DNA of 64,000 nt from Epithemia pelagica (Eukaryota > Bacillariophyta > Bacillariophyceae > Surirellales > Surirellaceae), in NCBI GenBank assembly GCA_946965045.2, contig OX337237.1, positions 930,001 through 994,000 of the forward strand. The letters run 5' to 3'. Position numbers and translations under genes: made by a program. Shown here one piece after another: positions 49,470 through 60,382 of this stretch; positions within the stretch are counted from its first letter, which is position 1; every line of letters begins with the position of its first letter. The notes below the pieces were generated by a model, which worked only from the letters and a program-made list of their open reading frames with translations, searched no databases and was not told the DNA's origin.

Positions 49470-51186
49470 TTGACAGGCTTATTGTCGTACAATCCTTCCA
49501 AATTCAAGGCGGGTGCTTTGATTCGCAAAACAATTATGCGCAATCACTGGCATTCCACTCCTCCGCGACAATGGAATCCGGCACAAGATGACCATGACAC
49601 CTCCAATTCCACGAATACGGCTTCGTCGTCTCCACCACCGGCCATTGTCTTGATTGATGTCGGAAATTTCCGTGGCAAATCTGGTTTTGCCCTGTCGCAT
49701 GCCGAATTGGTTCATGGCCTATCGGTATGGACCGGAATTTGTCAACTCTCCTTAATTGTCGATCATGGCAATGTCGGAGCGGCCAATTATATACCCACAT
49801 CACAATTGGCCATTGTCTTTGCCGGACGACGGTGCAAGGCGGACGATGTCATTGCCCATGACGTTCACGACTTTTTGGCCACCACGTCCACGGTCATTCG
49901 GACCAATGTCGTGGTGGTGGTTCTGGCCGATCCAGGATTGATCGATCGATGTCGTCGACGAACGGGATTGCGAAAAACTGTCACCATTGTTCAACCCTTG
50001 ACACTTTTGGAAGATTTGGAGCATATTTTAGAAGCGGTGCCCATGCCAAAGGAACCACACGACACGACCATGACACACGATGGAACCACGTCGGTGGACT
50101 CCGCATCCTCCTCCTTGGAACCGGAAATCAAGGCCATGGATCATGGAATTAAATTAGGTACCGAATTGTTGGAAGCGGAAGCCATACTTCGAACCAAGTG
50201 AGGGATCAAGCACAAACGCAAGGGCAAACTCAAAGCCAAGGTACGATCCTTGCGAGAAAAATTGCTCAAATCCTCATTGCCCTTGTTGAATCAAGTCGTG
50301 GCTGATGTCTTGAAACAAGGACCGCAACAAGCCTTTGGCGGTGGTCATCATCATCCACAACCACCAACGGAATCCTCCTTGCCACGACCAGCACCACGAC
50401 TGTCCCCGGAACAACAAAGGGGAAAAATTGCGCAAATCCATGAGTCGCAAAGAAAAGACGGGTGATCGCGTCATTTTGGCCGAACAATGGCGACGTGAAC
50501 TCAAAGAACAAGTCGCTGCATGTCCTCCTACGGCATGGATCAATGCCACTGACCTTTCCAATCACAATCTCAATATCACCAATGGTACAACTGTGTCCGA
50601 TACCAACACGACCATGACAACAACATCAACCAACACCAACACCAGGATGTCAGCCAACATGGCCATGGCTCATGTATTTCAATACAATACCAATCATTAT
50701 ACTCCTCGACCTGGAGCATACGGACAGACATCGTGGATTCAGAATTCCGTGCCCTTGTCGTCGTTGTCGTCTCCCTCTGTCGTGGATGGCCTGATCTCGT
50801 CGTCGGCAGCAACGGCCGATTATGTCCTTCCCAATTCCACGTCCTCGGGATTGGTGGTGATTTCCGATACCCATGGAGTTGAAAAAACCTTGGCCAATGA
50901 AGAAGACAGAACAAGTCTACCGGATGGTGATGTCTTGTTGCATTTGGGTGATTTTGCCATGGATGGGAGTCAGAAAAAGAGCTCGGTGGTTCGATTCGAT
51001 CAATGGCTGGCCCAACAACCACATGTCCACAAAATTATCGTTCGTGGCAATCACGATCCTTGAACCTGGTTCCCCGAAACCTCCGGTGCCACTTTTGTCA
51101 CGACACCCAAAACGGTCATCATTGGAGACTTTGTCTTTGCTCTTGTACCACACTTGTCAGGAAGCAAATTGTCATATCGACTCTAA
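49470..51186 (+). pseudogene. Broken NYN/PIN-like nuclease plus calcineurin-like phosphoesterase
   Basis: The first frame (49470-50201) has a YacP/NYN-like fold: IVLIDVGNFRGKSGF, LSLIVDHGNV, LAIVFAGRRCKADDVIAHDV and TNVVVVVLADPGLIDRC, with acidic residues in the positions used by that nuclease fold. It is cut by TGA at 50199-50201, after which the same frame stays open with a Lys-rich helix to about 50465. A frameshift near 50430 leads to the metallophosphoesterase frame: GLVVISDTHG, DVLLHLGDFAMDG and IIVRGNHDP, cut by TGA at 51061-51063. The same frame continues to TAA at 51184-51186. Three lesions across otherwise conserved motifs indicate a recent pseudogene of a two-domain enzyme. Confidence 0.65.
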
Positions 51187-52788
51187 TAGCTAGAAATACA
51201 ACACTATAGCGTATGCATAATTTTATTACTTCTTTGCATTAAGAGAAAATACGGCTTGGCGTCGGATGTGTTTCGATCGATACAACGGGACGGGACGCGA
51301 CACTCCATCCAACCATCCCACGCAACGCACCACACCTTGTACACAATATCGAGTAGAAAATGAAGGTCAGAACATGTACCTTTTTCCATTCGAAAGGTAA
51401 CAACCAGTCCAACCATGGTCATAGGGACGATTGTAAGGTTTCGAATGGAAAAAGGTACATGTTTAGGGTTTCGGACCGACCTCTGAAGCACCATGGTTTT
51501 CCACGATAACCCGTGTTGCATCCGACGAATTTTCTTTTTGCGCGCGGGCGCGCGCCAGCCCGCTTTCTGGACAACTGACACATACCTGATCGTGCGCTGT
51601 GTCCGGCGTTTGTCGTTTCTACCACACTGTAGGAAAGACAGTACTAGGTAGGGCGTACAATGGGACATCCTGAGGACAAGCGGGGAACGAAGACACCTAT
51701 TCTCGAAGAAAGGTCCATGGAAAAACCGACATGGGAGATGGGAGACATCATTTCGAGACGCAGAATGAAAAAAATGAAACCTAAACTCCACATTTTATCT
51801 GGGGGTGAAATGATGTGCCCCCTTGTCTGCTAGGAGCTGAATGCCATGATTGCTACATGAAACGTCATTGCCGGTAAGTCATAACAAGGGGTAGAAGTAC
51901 CGTTAGTGGGGGTCCTCTTATGCCAAGAAGGTATTAGCGTCTACTCCTATTTACTCCTAAATCTTATTGCGAGAGGCCGTAAAGCTACGTGGCCATGAAC
52001 GAGGACTCAAATCCGAACCTCGGATCAACGCAAGCGATGAAGAATGAAGAAGTAACAAGCACCAATCAATCTCTTTCTCCATGTTCCGTGTCTGATGTCT
52101 TTTACATTCGTTCTTACAAGCTTGTATCCCATGTCCCATGTGTTTTGTGCTCGTGGGGCTATGGGGTCCTAATTGTTGTTATGGCAAATCACAGAATGAT
52201 GAGCGGAAAGGCCGTTGCGTCCTACGGAGACGTGGCATGACGGGCAACTGTTTGATTGGCAGGGAAATGCCGGGACAAGATCGTCCACCAACTTTAAAGT
52301 CGGTAGCAAGAAGTGCAAGCTTCATTGCCACACGACCGAATGATGATGACGACATCGATGGACCGGAGATCTTTCGGTGAAGAAAAATGCAGGAGGAACT
52401 GCAGATCTGGTAAATTTGACAGCACGGATCGTTGCTAGCACGTTCATGTTTTGTCTCTTCAATCTACACTTCTCAGGAAACAATAACCAATTACTCTTAA
52501 AATTTGGTGCTTTGACTGGCCTCAGTCGAAGCTTTGAATTCTGGATGTTGCCATGATTGCCGTGGTTTTATCAAGCACATGTAGTGTGCAGCAGTGTTAA
52601 TTCGCCACTGAAAGAAAATATAGCTTTGTCTACACGAATGTGAAACCATGCACGTTGGGTCAACCAAAAGAGAATGCTTTTGCATGTAACTCTCTCTTTA
52701 TATATATGTTGATGATGGCTTATCTAGTCTGTATGTAAGTAAGTTTCTTGTCGGAAATGATGAGACACAACCTAGCCGCCTTTGTGAT
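51187..52788. other. Spacer with hairpin; start of tandem duplication
   Basis: About 1.6 kb without a convincing gene. It contains the 25-bp inverted repeat at 51371-51463. From about 52390 the sequence is homologous to 58480 onwards, marking the start of the first unit of the tandem duplication. Confidence 0.45.
51371..51463. repeat. Perfect 25-bp inverted repeat (hairpin)
   Basis: Arms 51371-51395 and 51439-51463 are perfectly complementary (core ACATGTACCTTTTTCC / GGAAAAAGGTACATGT), with a 43-base loop. It could be a small mobile-element remnant or encode a hairpin RNA. Confidence 0.85.
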
Positions 52789-54204
52789 CTAGTTGGTGGG
52801 ATTGTACAACTGACCACAGGGGACTGTCTTCCTCACCATCTTTTGGTAGGCTTTCTTGAAGGCCTTAAAGAATGCCTGTTTATTCTGAGCAAACTCGACG
52901 GTAGCTCGGAAAACAGCGCCCTCTGGATTGCGGAAAGGGCAGGGGAAGGGAGTGAAACCGGGGGGAAGGGGACCACCCTCCGGAAAGGGTCCTCCATTAA
53001 GAAGATTACAAACGGACGCATCGAAGTTCGGGGGCAAGTTGCTAACACCACCAAAGACATTACATTCCTCCAGGTTAGTAAAGGCCAAAATAGTATCAGT
53101 GTTCAAGAAAGTGACGTCGCCAAACTGGGGGTCGATTATCCACTCGGTCAATGGCTCATTATTAAACGTTTTGGAAATCTTGAGCCAAGGGATGCAGAAT
53201 TTGGCTTTGAAGTACATGTTGCTGAAAACTTCTGCGTCCGCTTCAAGAACCCAAGTTCCGTCATATCCAGTGTTTGCTGGATTGAGTCGTCCAAGGGTAT
53301 GCGCGCCCATGAGAGCGACCATGTCTCGACGGTTGAGCCCAAGCCGCCCGGCAAGCTCAACAAGTGTGTTCTCGGCGTCTCCTGGGGCTTCGGCCGATGG
53401 GAAGACGTCGGCCTCGCAGCCACAAGGCACGTCCCATCGCCCAAGAGGAATTCGGATGACTGGACCCCCAGTCGCTCGGACTGCGGCACTCCCTCCAATC
53501 GCAATCAAATCAGCCATGGAGATGGTCTTGCCCCTCTGCTCGAGGAAACCTTCCTGGACAGTCTTCAGGAACTCAATGGAGTTTTCGAGACCAAAATTCG
53601 CTGGCAGACTAGTGTCCACGCAACCATTGGCGCCGCTCAAAGGCTTCGTTGGTTCCCCATTGAAAGGTGCTACGTCATGAAAGGCAAGGCGAAGGAGTTC
53701 GCCTGCAGAATCCGTAATCGATCCCGAAAAACTTGTTTGGTTCAGTTGTATTTCGTCAATAATGTACTGCCAAATTCCGCGTGCCTCTTTGAGGGTGAGT
53801 CTCTCGTGGTTGTTGTCGTCCGCATATGCTTCGCATGTGCACTGGTTGTTCAACTTCCTCAAGGAGGAGGTCGTGTCCATGGTGCTCTCGTTGATGGAAA
53901 GTCCAGACGCATGTGTAGAGCTGTAGGCATGAATCTTGATACCATCCAGAGCACTGATCTTGTTTTTGTCTTGTTCACTACCGAATCGAACCAACAATCC
54001 ACGAGTGCAGGAAAGCTGCTTCTCGAGCTGGGCATCCGTCCCTTCAAGAACGTCAACTAGATCGGACAGTGTCATACTGCGAGAGTATGTAACCACATAC
54101 AGATCTTGGTTTTCTTGCGGAGAATTCTCATGGCCAAAGGTCTTTACGAAGAAGGCACTAAGGATGGTAGCAACAGAGATGAGTTTCATTTCGTCTGATA
54201 TCAA
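52789..54204 (-). CDS. Secreted heme peroxidase (class II-like), copy 1
   Basis: Up to 471 residues; MKLISVATILSAF at 54189 may be the true start, giving a signal peptide. A propeptide-like region (LYVVTYSRSMTLSDLVDVL, LLVRFGSEQDKNKISALDGI, residues about 35-95) resembles the I9 type of prodomain. The plant-type peroxidase core follows: distal block LLRLAFHDVAPFN with Arg and His, ISMADLIAIGGSAAV, IPLGRWDVPCGCEAD, and proximal heme ligand in MVALMGAHTLGRL. The Cys pattern and FHD motif resemble fungal class II rather than ascorbate peroxidase. It would oxidise phenolic or other substrates with hydrogen peroxide outside the cell or in the secretory path. Nearly identical to 58946-60382 over most of its length. 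Confidence 0.85.
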   Translation of the reverse strand: MISDEMKLISVATILSAFFVKTFGHENSPQENQDLYVVTYSRSMTLSDLVDVLEGTDAQLEKQLSCTRGLLVRFGSEQDKNKISALDGIKIHAYSSTHASGLSINESTMDTTSSLRKLNNQCTCEAYADDNNHERLTLKEARGIWQYIIDEIQLNQTSFSGSITDSAGELLRLAFHDVAPFNGEPTKPLSGANGCVDTSLPANFGLENSIEFLKTVQEGFLEQRGKTISMADLIAIGGSAAVRATGGPVIRIPLGRWDVPCGCEADVFPSAEAPGDAENTLVELAGRLGLNRRDMVALMGAHTLGRLNPANTGYDGTWVLEADAEVFSNMYFKAKFCIPWLKISKTFNNEPLTEWIIDPQFGDVTFLNTDTILAFTNLEECNVFGGVSNLPPNFDASVCNLLNGGPFPEGGPLPPGFTPFPCPFRNPEGAVFRATVEFAQNKQAFFKAFKKAYQKMVRKTVPCGQLYNPTN

Positions 54205-55773
54205 GGCCGTGTAACCAAAGAAAAAATAGAAACAGGGACTTGTGTCTTGGTCTTTTCAACTTTTTGAGATTGTGAACATGATTGAGAAAACTTGACGGAT
54301 CCATCCATGTCCAAAAAGTCCCTCGATATTGTTCAGTCTTGCCGTAATCTTTGTCTATCGAGCTACTCCCACTACAATTTGCCGTTTAAGTTCGTTGATA
54401 TCTTGGCCTAGGTTCCAGTAAGAATGAATTGGCCAGTCAGAGGTTGGAGTAGCTCAAGGATGTTGAGAAAGCGATGAAAATGATCGCGGCCTTTTAGGCA
54501 AAGCGGAAAAGAGTCTTTCGATTTGCTCACTGGAAAATGTGAGCGGTTAGAAAAAGATACCTGTACGAATATGACCATTGATAGTTAATCGTTATAATGG
54601 CCCCTTCGCTCCGTTCTATACGATTGTGTACTAGTACTCGTATAGCACATAGCAACTGTACTGTAGAATTGTAGTACAATCAACAATCACACATCACACA
54701 TCTTTTTTTGGTTCTTGGGTCTCGAATCTTTTCACAGGCACCGGGAACCGGGAACCGTGAACGGGGAGATCGATTCTCAGACAATGCCCAATGACAAACC
54801 GAAAGCACTTTTCGTTTGCCCCTTGTGTACTCCCATCGTTCGTGAAGGAGTCGAGCTTATTTTGAACATTCCTACTGTTGCTGATATTTCTTTTGTGTTC
54901 CAGCAAAAGACGAAATACACGATAATCGATAAAACATCATCTCCCGCTCATCGTTCCCCCATCCTCAAACCTGGTCGTGGTGGTTGGTGGTTGGTCATCG
55001 AGAAATGGCGAGCGTCTCGTCACGACGTCCTCCTACAAGTCCTACACAATCACATCATGAAGATCATGCCTTGTTCTACTACAATGTGTACTCCACATTT
55101 TTTCATGTGAGCAATACGACCTCTGGAAGCAAAAAAATCATCGTTCCGTCAGAGATCACCCTATCCCTCCCACACATCGATTGAGTCATGCAAATGTCAC
55201 TGGAACATGAAAATAACGGCCAAACTTATCCAAAAGATTCCATGACCATTTCCACCCGTGAAACAGATCCGAAAGGTACGTTTTTGTTTCCCGCGGTGTG
55301 TCGGTAGGATCAATTGGAGCGATGCAGTACGCGGCACCGGTTCGAGTTTATCTTCCTTCACCTTTTGCTTCGGCGTGAAATACTTTTGCTCAGGCTCTGC
55401 TTGTCCTCTCCTGCTGATAGGAGTGCGACACTAATGCTTCACACTACCACAACCGTTGCCGCTGTGTTGTCTTCTTCAAAAGCCCTACAGCAAACAAGCA
55501 ACATCAAGACTAGTCTTCACAACTCCTACCAACCAAGGAGTCGGTTATCTACTCAAGACTCCAAGCTAGTAACGATGTAACATGAACCAGTTAAAACGTT
55601 TTTTATTCGGATTTGTTTGTTGTCGATCTCAACATCCAGTCTTCATATTTCTTCCAGGAAAACTTGCACCAAGGTAAGTGTAGTCCAGTCTACTTCATGG
55701 CTGCCTTACCAGCCCACTTCTATCTTAGCATCTCATATCCTTTATTTGTGACAGGAGACCATCAACAATAACC
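54205..55773. promoter_or_regulatory. Divergent region between peroxidase 1 and dioxygenase 1
   Basis: About 1.57 kb holding both promoters. From about 54940 it matches 62540 onwards in the second unit. A leader intron of the dioxygenase gene is visible at 55675-55754 (GTAAGT...ACAG); the equivalent intron in copy 2 is 63218-63301. A 131-codon ORF (54715-55110) is not supported as a gene. Confidence 0.5.
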
Positions 55774-57030
55774 ATGATTTCTCCCATCTACTCATTCAAG
55801 GACAAGAACTCGACCAGCATGTCATCCAACCCGTCCTCTAGTAGCATGCTTGCAGACCCGAAGAAGGATGAACCATTTGTAGCGAGTTCCTCGACAAAAA
55901 CTAACATGACTTTGCATGGCCTCTTGCAACATCGAGGAGGTGGCAATAATTTAGCGAACGACAGCACACCGACGCTTCGCAAACGCCTCAGTGCTCTCAA
56001 GTCGAGCGGTCAAGAGGTGGGATGGGCCAATGTCCTAGTCGCCCTTGTCTTGTTGTGTATTGTGACAAACCTTGAATTCACGGTGGTTGACAAGTGGTCC
56101 TCAGGTGAACAACCACATGTTCCTTCGCTAGTAGGAATCCCGTCATGGACTGAACATTTCTTGGGTCAGGCACAAGATGTCATTTTTAATCCGTTTCATG
56201 TCTTATATCAACCCACAACGAATGATACCGAACAAGATGCAGTCTTACGAAAGAGTCTGCTTTCATACCGTGAACGTGCCTCACTGCTCAAGTTTGAAGC
56301 AGATCTTGGTGTGGACCCTTCGTCGGAACATTTCACCAAGCGAACCAAAAGTATTGCTTTCATGATCAAGCTGGATGGCCAGTGGTTCCAGTTGAACCAA
56401 AACTTTTTTAATCAAAACGCTGACTACAATGACTTTTCCGGAGGCTACAAACGATTCTACGACACTCTCCCGCCTGAGTTTGTGCGTGAACCAGCCACAA
56501 TCAAACTCATGGATGCCTTTCAAGCCAAATACAACCTTCCTGATGGCGAGTTGATTCTATTGCAAATGCAAACCAGTTGGGTCTTTCCGGGAGACGAAGA
56601 TCGGTGCTTGACCGGACAAGGTATTCATACCGATGGGGCCGATCGGGCCATGTTGGTTGTGTTGAATCGAGACAATATTGAAGGTGGTCGGAATGCCATA
56701 TATAAAGATGTTCATGGCCAAAATGCGGTCATCAAGCCGTTTGTACTCAAGGAAGGTGACTCTCTTTTCTGGAAGGACAATCAGGTCTTTCACCATGTGG
56801 AACCGGCACAAGTTAAGGATACTTCCAATGTGGAAGGCCCGAGTGGTACTCGAACTGTCATTATTGCGCACTATCCGGCTATGCACTACATTACGGGTCA
56901 CCAGAACTGGAACAATCGTCTTGTTTACGAGCAGGAGAGCATGGTAGGCAACACCACGGATGATGACGAGTTAGTAGGCGTTGTCACGACAGCCTTGGAG
57001 AGTATTTATTCTTGGACCAAAGGGTTATAA
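55774..57030 (+). CDS. Membrane-anchored 2OG-Fe(II) dioxygenase, copy 1
   Basis: A 418-residue ORF starting MISPIYSFKDKN, 19 bases after the leader-intron acceptor. A polar N-terminus with TPTLRKRLSALKSS precedes one transmembrane segment (NVLVALVLLCIVTNLEF, about residues 87-104), so it is probably a type II membrane protein. The catalytic domain (about 185-390) matches the 2OG-Fe dioxygenase family that includes amino-acid hydroxylases such as IDO: LLQMQTSWVFPGDED, iron ligands His and Asp in GIHTDGADRAML, RDNIEGGRNAIY, third His in VFHHVEPAQ, and the 2OG-binding Arg near GTRTVIIAHYP. Substrate unknown. It is divergent from the peroxidase in both duplication units. Confidence 0.75.
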   Translation: MISPIYSFKDKNSTSMSSNPSSSSMLADPKKDEPFVASSSTKTNMTLHGLLQHRGGGNNLANDSTPTLRKRLSALKSSGQEVGWANVLVALVLLCIVTNLEFTVVDKWSSGEQPHVPSLVGIPSWTEHFLGQAQDVIFNPFHVLYQPTTNDTEQDAVLRKSLLSYRERASLLKFEADLGVDPSSEHFTKRTKSIAFMIKLDGQWFQLNQNFFNQNADYNDFSGGYKRFYDTLPPEFVREPATIKLMDAFQAKYNLPDGELILLQMQTSWVFPGDEDRCLTGQGIHTDGADRAMLVVLNRDNIEGGRNAIYKDVHGQNAVIKPFVLKEGDSLFWKDNQVFHHVEPAQVKDTSNVEGPSGTRTVIIAHYPAMHYITGHQNWNNRLVYEQESMVGNTTDDDELVGVVTTALESIYSWTKGL

Positions 57031-57383
57031 GTGGTAGACCGGACGTAGATCCTCCACAGAAGGATAAGTTTTTGAAGAAATAGAAAACTAACCGATTCCT
57101 AAATAGTCAATGCGCGTTTTAGCATGTTAGACTTCTTGTCGTGTCATTCTAGGCCGTACGATTGATACCATAGTTCAAGTCTTTGATAGTCCAATAGGCA
57201 TAGCCAACAAAGTCTGATTGTACGCTCTAGCGTTATGATAGCTTGAAAGCGGTCGCGAAAGCAATTTAGCAGTATTGCTTTTTATGGAAAAAGATATCAC
57301 AATAACGCTAGACACTCTTTTGGACGTGATCGAAAAAAGATTCGATCACTCTCTCCTTCACCATGAGATGACCTTTTGAGCGT
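57031..57383. other. Spacer, no gene seen
   Basis: About 350 bases of AT-rich sequence downstream of the dioxygenase. Confidence 0.45.
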
Positions 57384-58335
57384 ATGGTGTCGATGCGTCC
57401 TGGCAAGAACGAGGAAATGATCTTGTTGGAAGTCTACAAGGTGATTCAACTAGTCAAAAGTTTGTTTTTGATGGTTTTCCTTGGCTCACTCTACATCATT
57501 GGGCCGTTCGATGAATCGTCCATTTCCTCGGGCCAGTACAAGCTTTTTATTCATCATGACTGGGGTGGTTGCGATGCAAGTCTGTTCAGTCAAACCGTTC
57601 AGGGGGCGACAATGCCTGACATCCTTGGCCTACAGCAAATCTTTATGGATTCCACGACAAAAGAAGTACGAACTGTGGTCCAATCACACACCTCATTCAA
57701 CAGCAAAACACCAGCTTTCCAATTCATCCATAGTTTGTACGACATTTTGGGCGTTTCAGCCAGTCCAAGACACAAGGCCCACTTGATGAATATATCCGAC
57801 TTTGATCCTCATTCTCTGCAGTGGAATGCATCAAGTAGCGTTAGTGAAGGCACAACAGAGGATCCCTGTGATCAAGACGAGATGGCATTGCAAGAGAAAG
57901 GCAGTGCTTTGTTTTGATATGGTGATTTCCAATCCTCCCTCTATACCCAGGGAAATGGCTGTCTTAGATTCCACCGTTCCAGACTATGAAAGTCACGTGG
58001 CTCTGCCAGGTGTGGATGCAGATGGGATGCAAGTGATTCGTGAGATTGTCCACGTGGTTCAATCCGGGTGCCATTTGTTGAACGGCAGTGCATCCTACGC
58101 ATACGGTCTTGAGTCAAAAATGGCTGTCGTCCTCGTCCTCATTGGTAGATCCAGAGGAAGGCAAATCTCTTACATCAACGTCTCCTAACTTGGTGCAGGA
58201 TTCAACGGTCACAAGAGCACCCCAAGGTGTGTGGAATTCGTTCAAAACGTGCAAGACTTTGCGGCCAAAACCGATTTGTACAGCTGGGTGTCGACCGGGA
58301 TGCGAGCTGCAACGATTGAGATTTGAGGCAGTAGG
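57384..58335 (+). pseudogene. Unrecognised protein-coding region in shifted frames
   Basis: Protein-like sequence continues across three frames: 57384-57917 (hydrophobic VKSLFLMVFLGSLYIIGPF, then HHDWGGCDASLFSQTVQG), about 57905-58110 (DMVISNPPSIPREMAVLDST, PDYESHVALPGVDADG), and about 58190-58335 (GAGFNGHKSTPRCVEFVQN, AAKTDLYSWVSTGMRAATI). Either a decayed gene or one with small introns not resolved by eye. The N-terminal hydrophobic segment suggests a type II membrane protein. Family unknown. Confidence 0.4.
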
Positions 58336-58360
58336 AAATATATACTTCGATTGATGCCTG

Positions 58361-58945
58361 GGACCTTCTTTGCCAGTTTCGTCAACTTCAAACATCAGAC
58401 ATATACTGTGAGGCTACTGCATGATGGTCTAATGAATCCTTTGAGCTGCCTGGGCAATACCACTTCACCTTTTCGTTAGGAAAAAATCAACAAGAAACTC
58501 GAGATCTGGCAAAATTGCCAACGTGGATCGTTTCTAACACGTTCAGGTCTTGTTCCTTCCTGGATGGACATCTACAACAAGTGACAACCACACCTCTCAG
58601 GAAACAACCTCCGACATGTCACCCATTACTGCGCAGATATGGTGCTTTGACTGCTCTGTCGAAGCTTTGGATTCTGGATCTTGCCATGAATACTGTTATT
58701 TCTTTCAAGCCGATACTTTGTGCAACAATGCCAATTTGCCGCTGAAAGGAAAGATGGCTATGTTTACACGACTATGAAGTCATGCAAGGTGGGTTTAGAT
58801 CTATCGAAATCTAGCCGAACCAAAAGAGAACGCTTTTCCATGTAACTCTCTCTTTATATATATGTTGATGGTGGCTTTATGTAGTATGTTTGTAAGTTAC
58901 TTCCGTCTTGACAATGATTAGACACAAAAAGGCCTCCTTTGTGAT
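58361..58945. other. Spacer; start of second duplication unit
   Basis: From about 58480 it matches 52390 onwards (GATCTGG..AAATTG..., ACGTTCA.GT.TTGT). Presumed 3' flank of peroxidase 2. Confidence 0.5.
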
Positions 58946-60382
58946 CTAGTTGGTGGGATTGTACAACTGACCACAGGGGACTGTCTTCCTCACCATCTTT
59001 TGGTAGGCTTTCTTGAAGGCCTTAAAGAATGCCTGTTTATTCTGAGCAAACTCGACGGTAGCTCGGAAAACAGCGCCCTCTGGATTGCGGAAAGGGCAGG
59101 GGAAGGGAGTGAAACCGGGGGGAAGGGGACCACCCTCCGGAAAGGGTCCTCCATTAAGAAGATTACAAACGGACGCATCGAAGTTCGGGGGCAAGTTGCT
59201 AACACCACCAAAGACATTACATTCCTCCAGGTTAGTAAAGGCCAAAATAGTATCAGTGTTCAAGAAAGTGACGTCGCCAAACTGGGGGTCGATTATCCAC
59301 TCGGTCAGTTCCTGATTATTAAACTGTTTGGTGACCTTGAGCCAAGGGATGCAGAATTTGGCTTTGAAGTACATGTTGCTGAAAACTTCTGCGTCCGCTT
59401 CAAGAACCCAAGTTCCGTCATAGCCAGTGTTGTCTGGATTGAGTCGTCCAAGGGTATGCGCGCCCATGAGAGCGACCATGTCTCGACGGTTGAGCCCAAG
59501 CCGCCCGGCAAGCTCAACAAGTGTGTTCTCGGCGTCTCCTGGGGCTTCGGCCGATGGGAAGACGTCGGCCTCGCAGCCACAAGGCACGTCCCATCGCCCA
59601 AGAGGAATTCGGATGACTGGACCCCCAGTCGCTCGGACTGCGGCACTCCCTCCAATCGCAATCAAATCAGCCATGGAGATGGTCTTGCCCCTCTGCTCGA
59701 GGAAACCTTCCTGGACAGTCTTCAGGAACTCAATGGAGTTTTCGAGACCAAAATTCGCTGGCAGACTAGTGTCCACGCAACCATTGGCGCCGCTCAAAGG
59801 CTTCGTTGGTTCCCCATTGAAAGGTGCTACGTCATGAAAGGCAAGGCGAAGGAGTTCGCCTGCAGAATCCGTAATCGATCCCGAAAAACTTGTTTGGTTC
59901 AGTTGTATTTCGTCAATAATGTACTGCCAAATTCCGCGTGCCTCTTTGAGGGTGAGTCTCTCGTGGTTGTTGTCGTCCGCATATGCTTCGCATGTGCACT
60001 GGTTGTTCAACTTCCTCAAGGAGGAGGTCGTGTCCATGGTGCTCTCGTTGATGGAAAGTCCAGACGCATGTGTAGAGCTGTAGGCATGAATCTTGATACC
60101 ATCCAGAGCACTGATCTTGTTTTTGTCTTGTTCACTACCGAACCGAACCAACAATCCACGAGTGCAGGAAAGCTGCTTTTCGACAGTAACATCAACCCCT
60201 TGAAGGACGTCAGCCAAGTCAGACAGCGTCATGCTATGTGAGTAGGAGACGACGTATAGATCTCCATTGGTATTGTCTCGGAGAGAGTTCCCGTAGCCAA
60301 AGGCATTTGCAAAGAAGTAGGTAGTGAGGAGGGTGAGGGCAAATGAAAGCTTCATTTCGACTTGTCGCTGAAAGCTTATCAA
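58946..60382 (-). CDS. Secreted heme peroxidase (class II-like), copy 2
   Basis: A 478-residue ORF; MKLSFALTLLTTYFFANAFG (from residue 10) forms a signal peptide. Same architecture as copy 1: prodomain-like region, distal LLRLAFHDVAPFN, proximal MVALMGAHTLGRL. From residue about 77 to the end, the proteins are nearly identical; differences cluster at KVTKQFNNQELTEW and one Ala-to-Asp change. The first 70 residues differ clearly. Function as for copy 1: extracellular or secretory oxidation with hydrogen peroxide. This pattern suggests recent gene conversion or unequal exchange. Confidence 0.85.
   Translation of the reverse strand: MISFQRQVEMKLSFALTLLTTYFFANAFGYGNSLRDNTNGDLYVVSYSHSMTLSDLADVLQGVDVTVEKQLSCTRGLLVRFGSEQDKNKISALDGIKIHAYSSTHASGLSINESTMDTTSSLRKLNNQCTCEAYADDNNHERLTLKEARGIWQYIIDEIQLNQTSFSGSITDSAGELLRLAFHDVAPFNGEPTKPLSGANGCVDTSLPANFGLENSIEFLKTVQEGFLEQRGKTISMADLIAIGGSAAVRATGGPVIRIPLGRWDVPCGCEADVFPSAEAPGDAENTLVELAGRLGLNRRDMVALMGAHTLGRLNPDNTGYDGTWVLEADAEVFSNMYFKAKFCIPWLKVTKQFNNQELTEWIIDPQFGDVTFLNTDTILAFTNLEECNVFGGVSNLPPNFDASVCNLLNGGPFPEGGPLPPGFTPFPCPFRNPEGAVFRATVEFAQNKQAFFKAFKKAYQKMVRKTVPCGQLYNPTN

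Noticed and set aside
51964-52020. Possible tRNA (T-loop-like GGTTCGGATTTGAGTCC on the minus strand)
   Set aside because: The T-loop is not canonical and no cloverleaf could be drawn.
52843-54060. 405-codon plus-strand ORF antisense to peroxidase 1 (and its twin at 59000-60241)
   Set aside because: The opposite strand carries a clear peroxidase with catalytic motifs; the antisense frame has no recognisable protein features and is conserved only because the DNA is duplicated.
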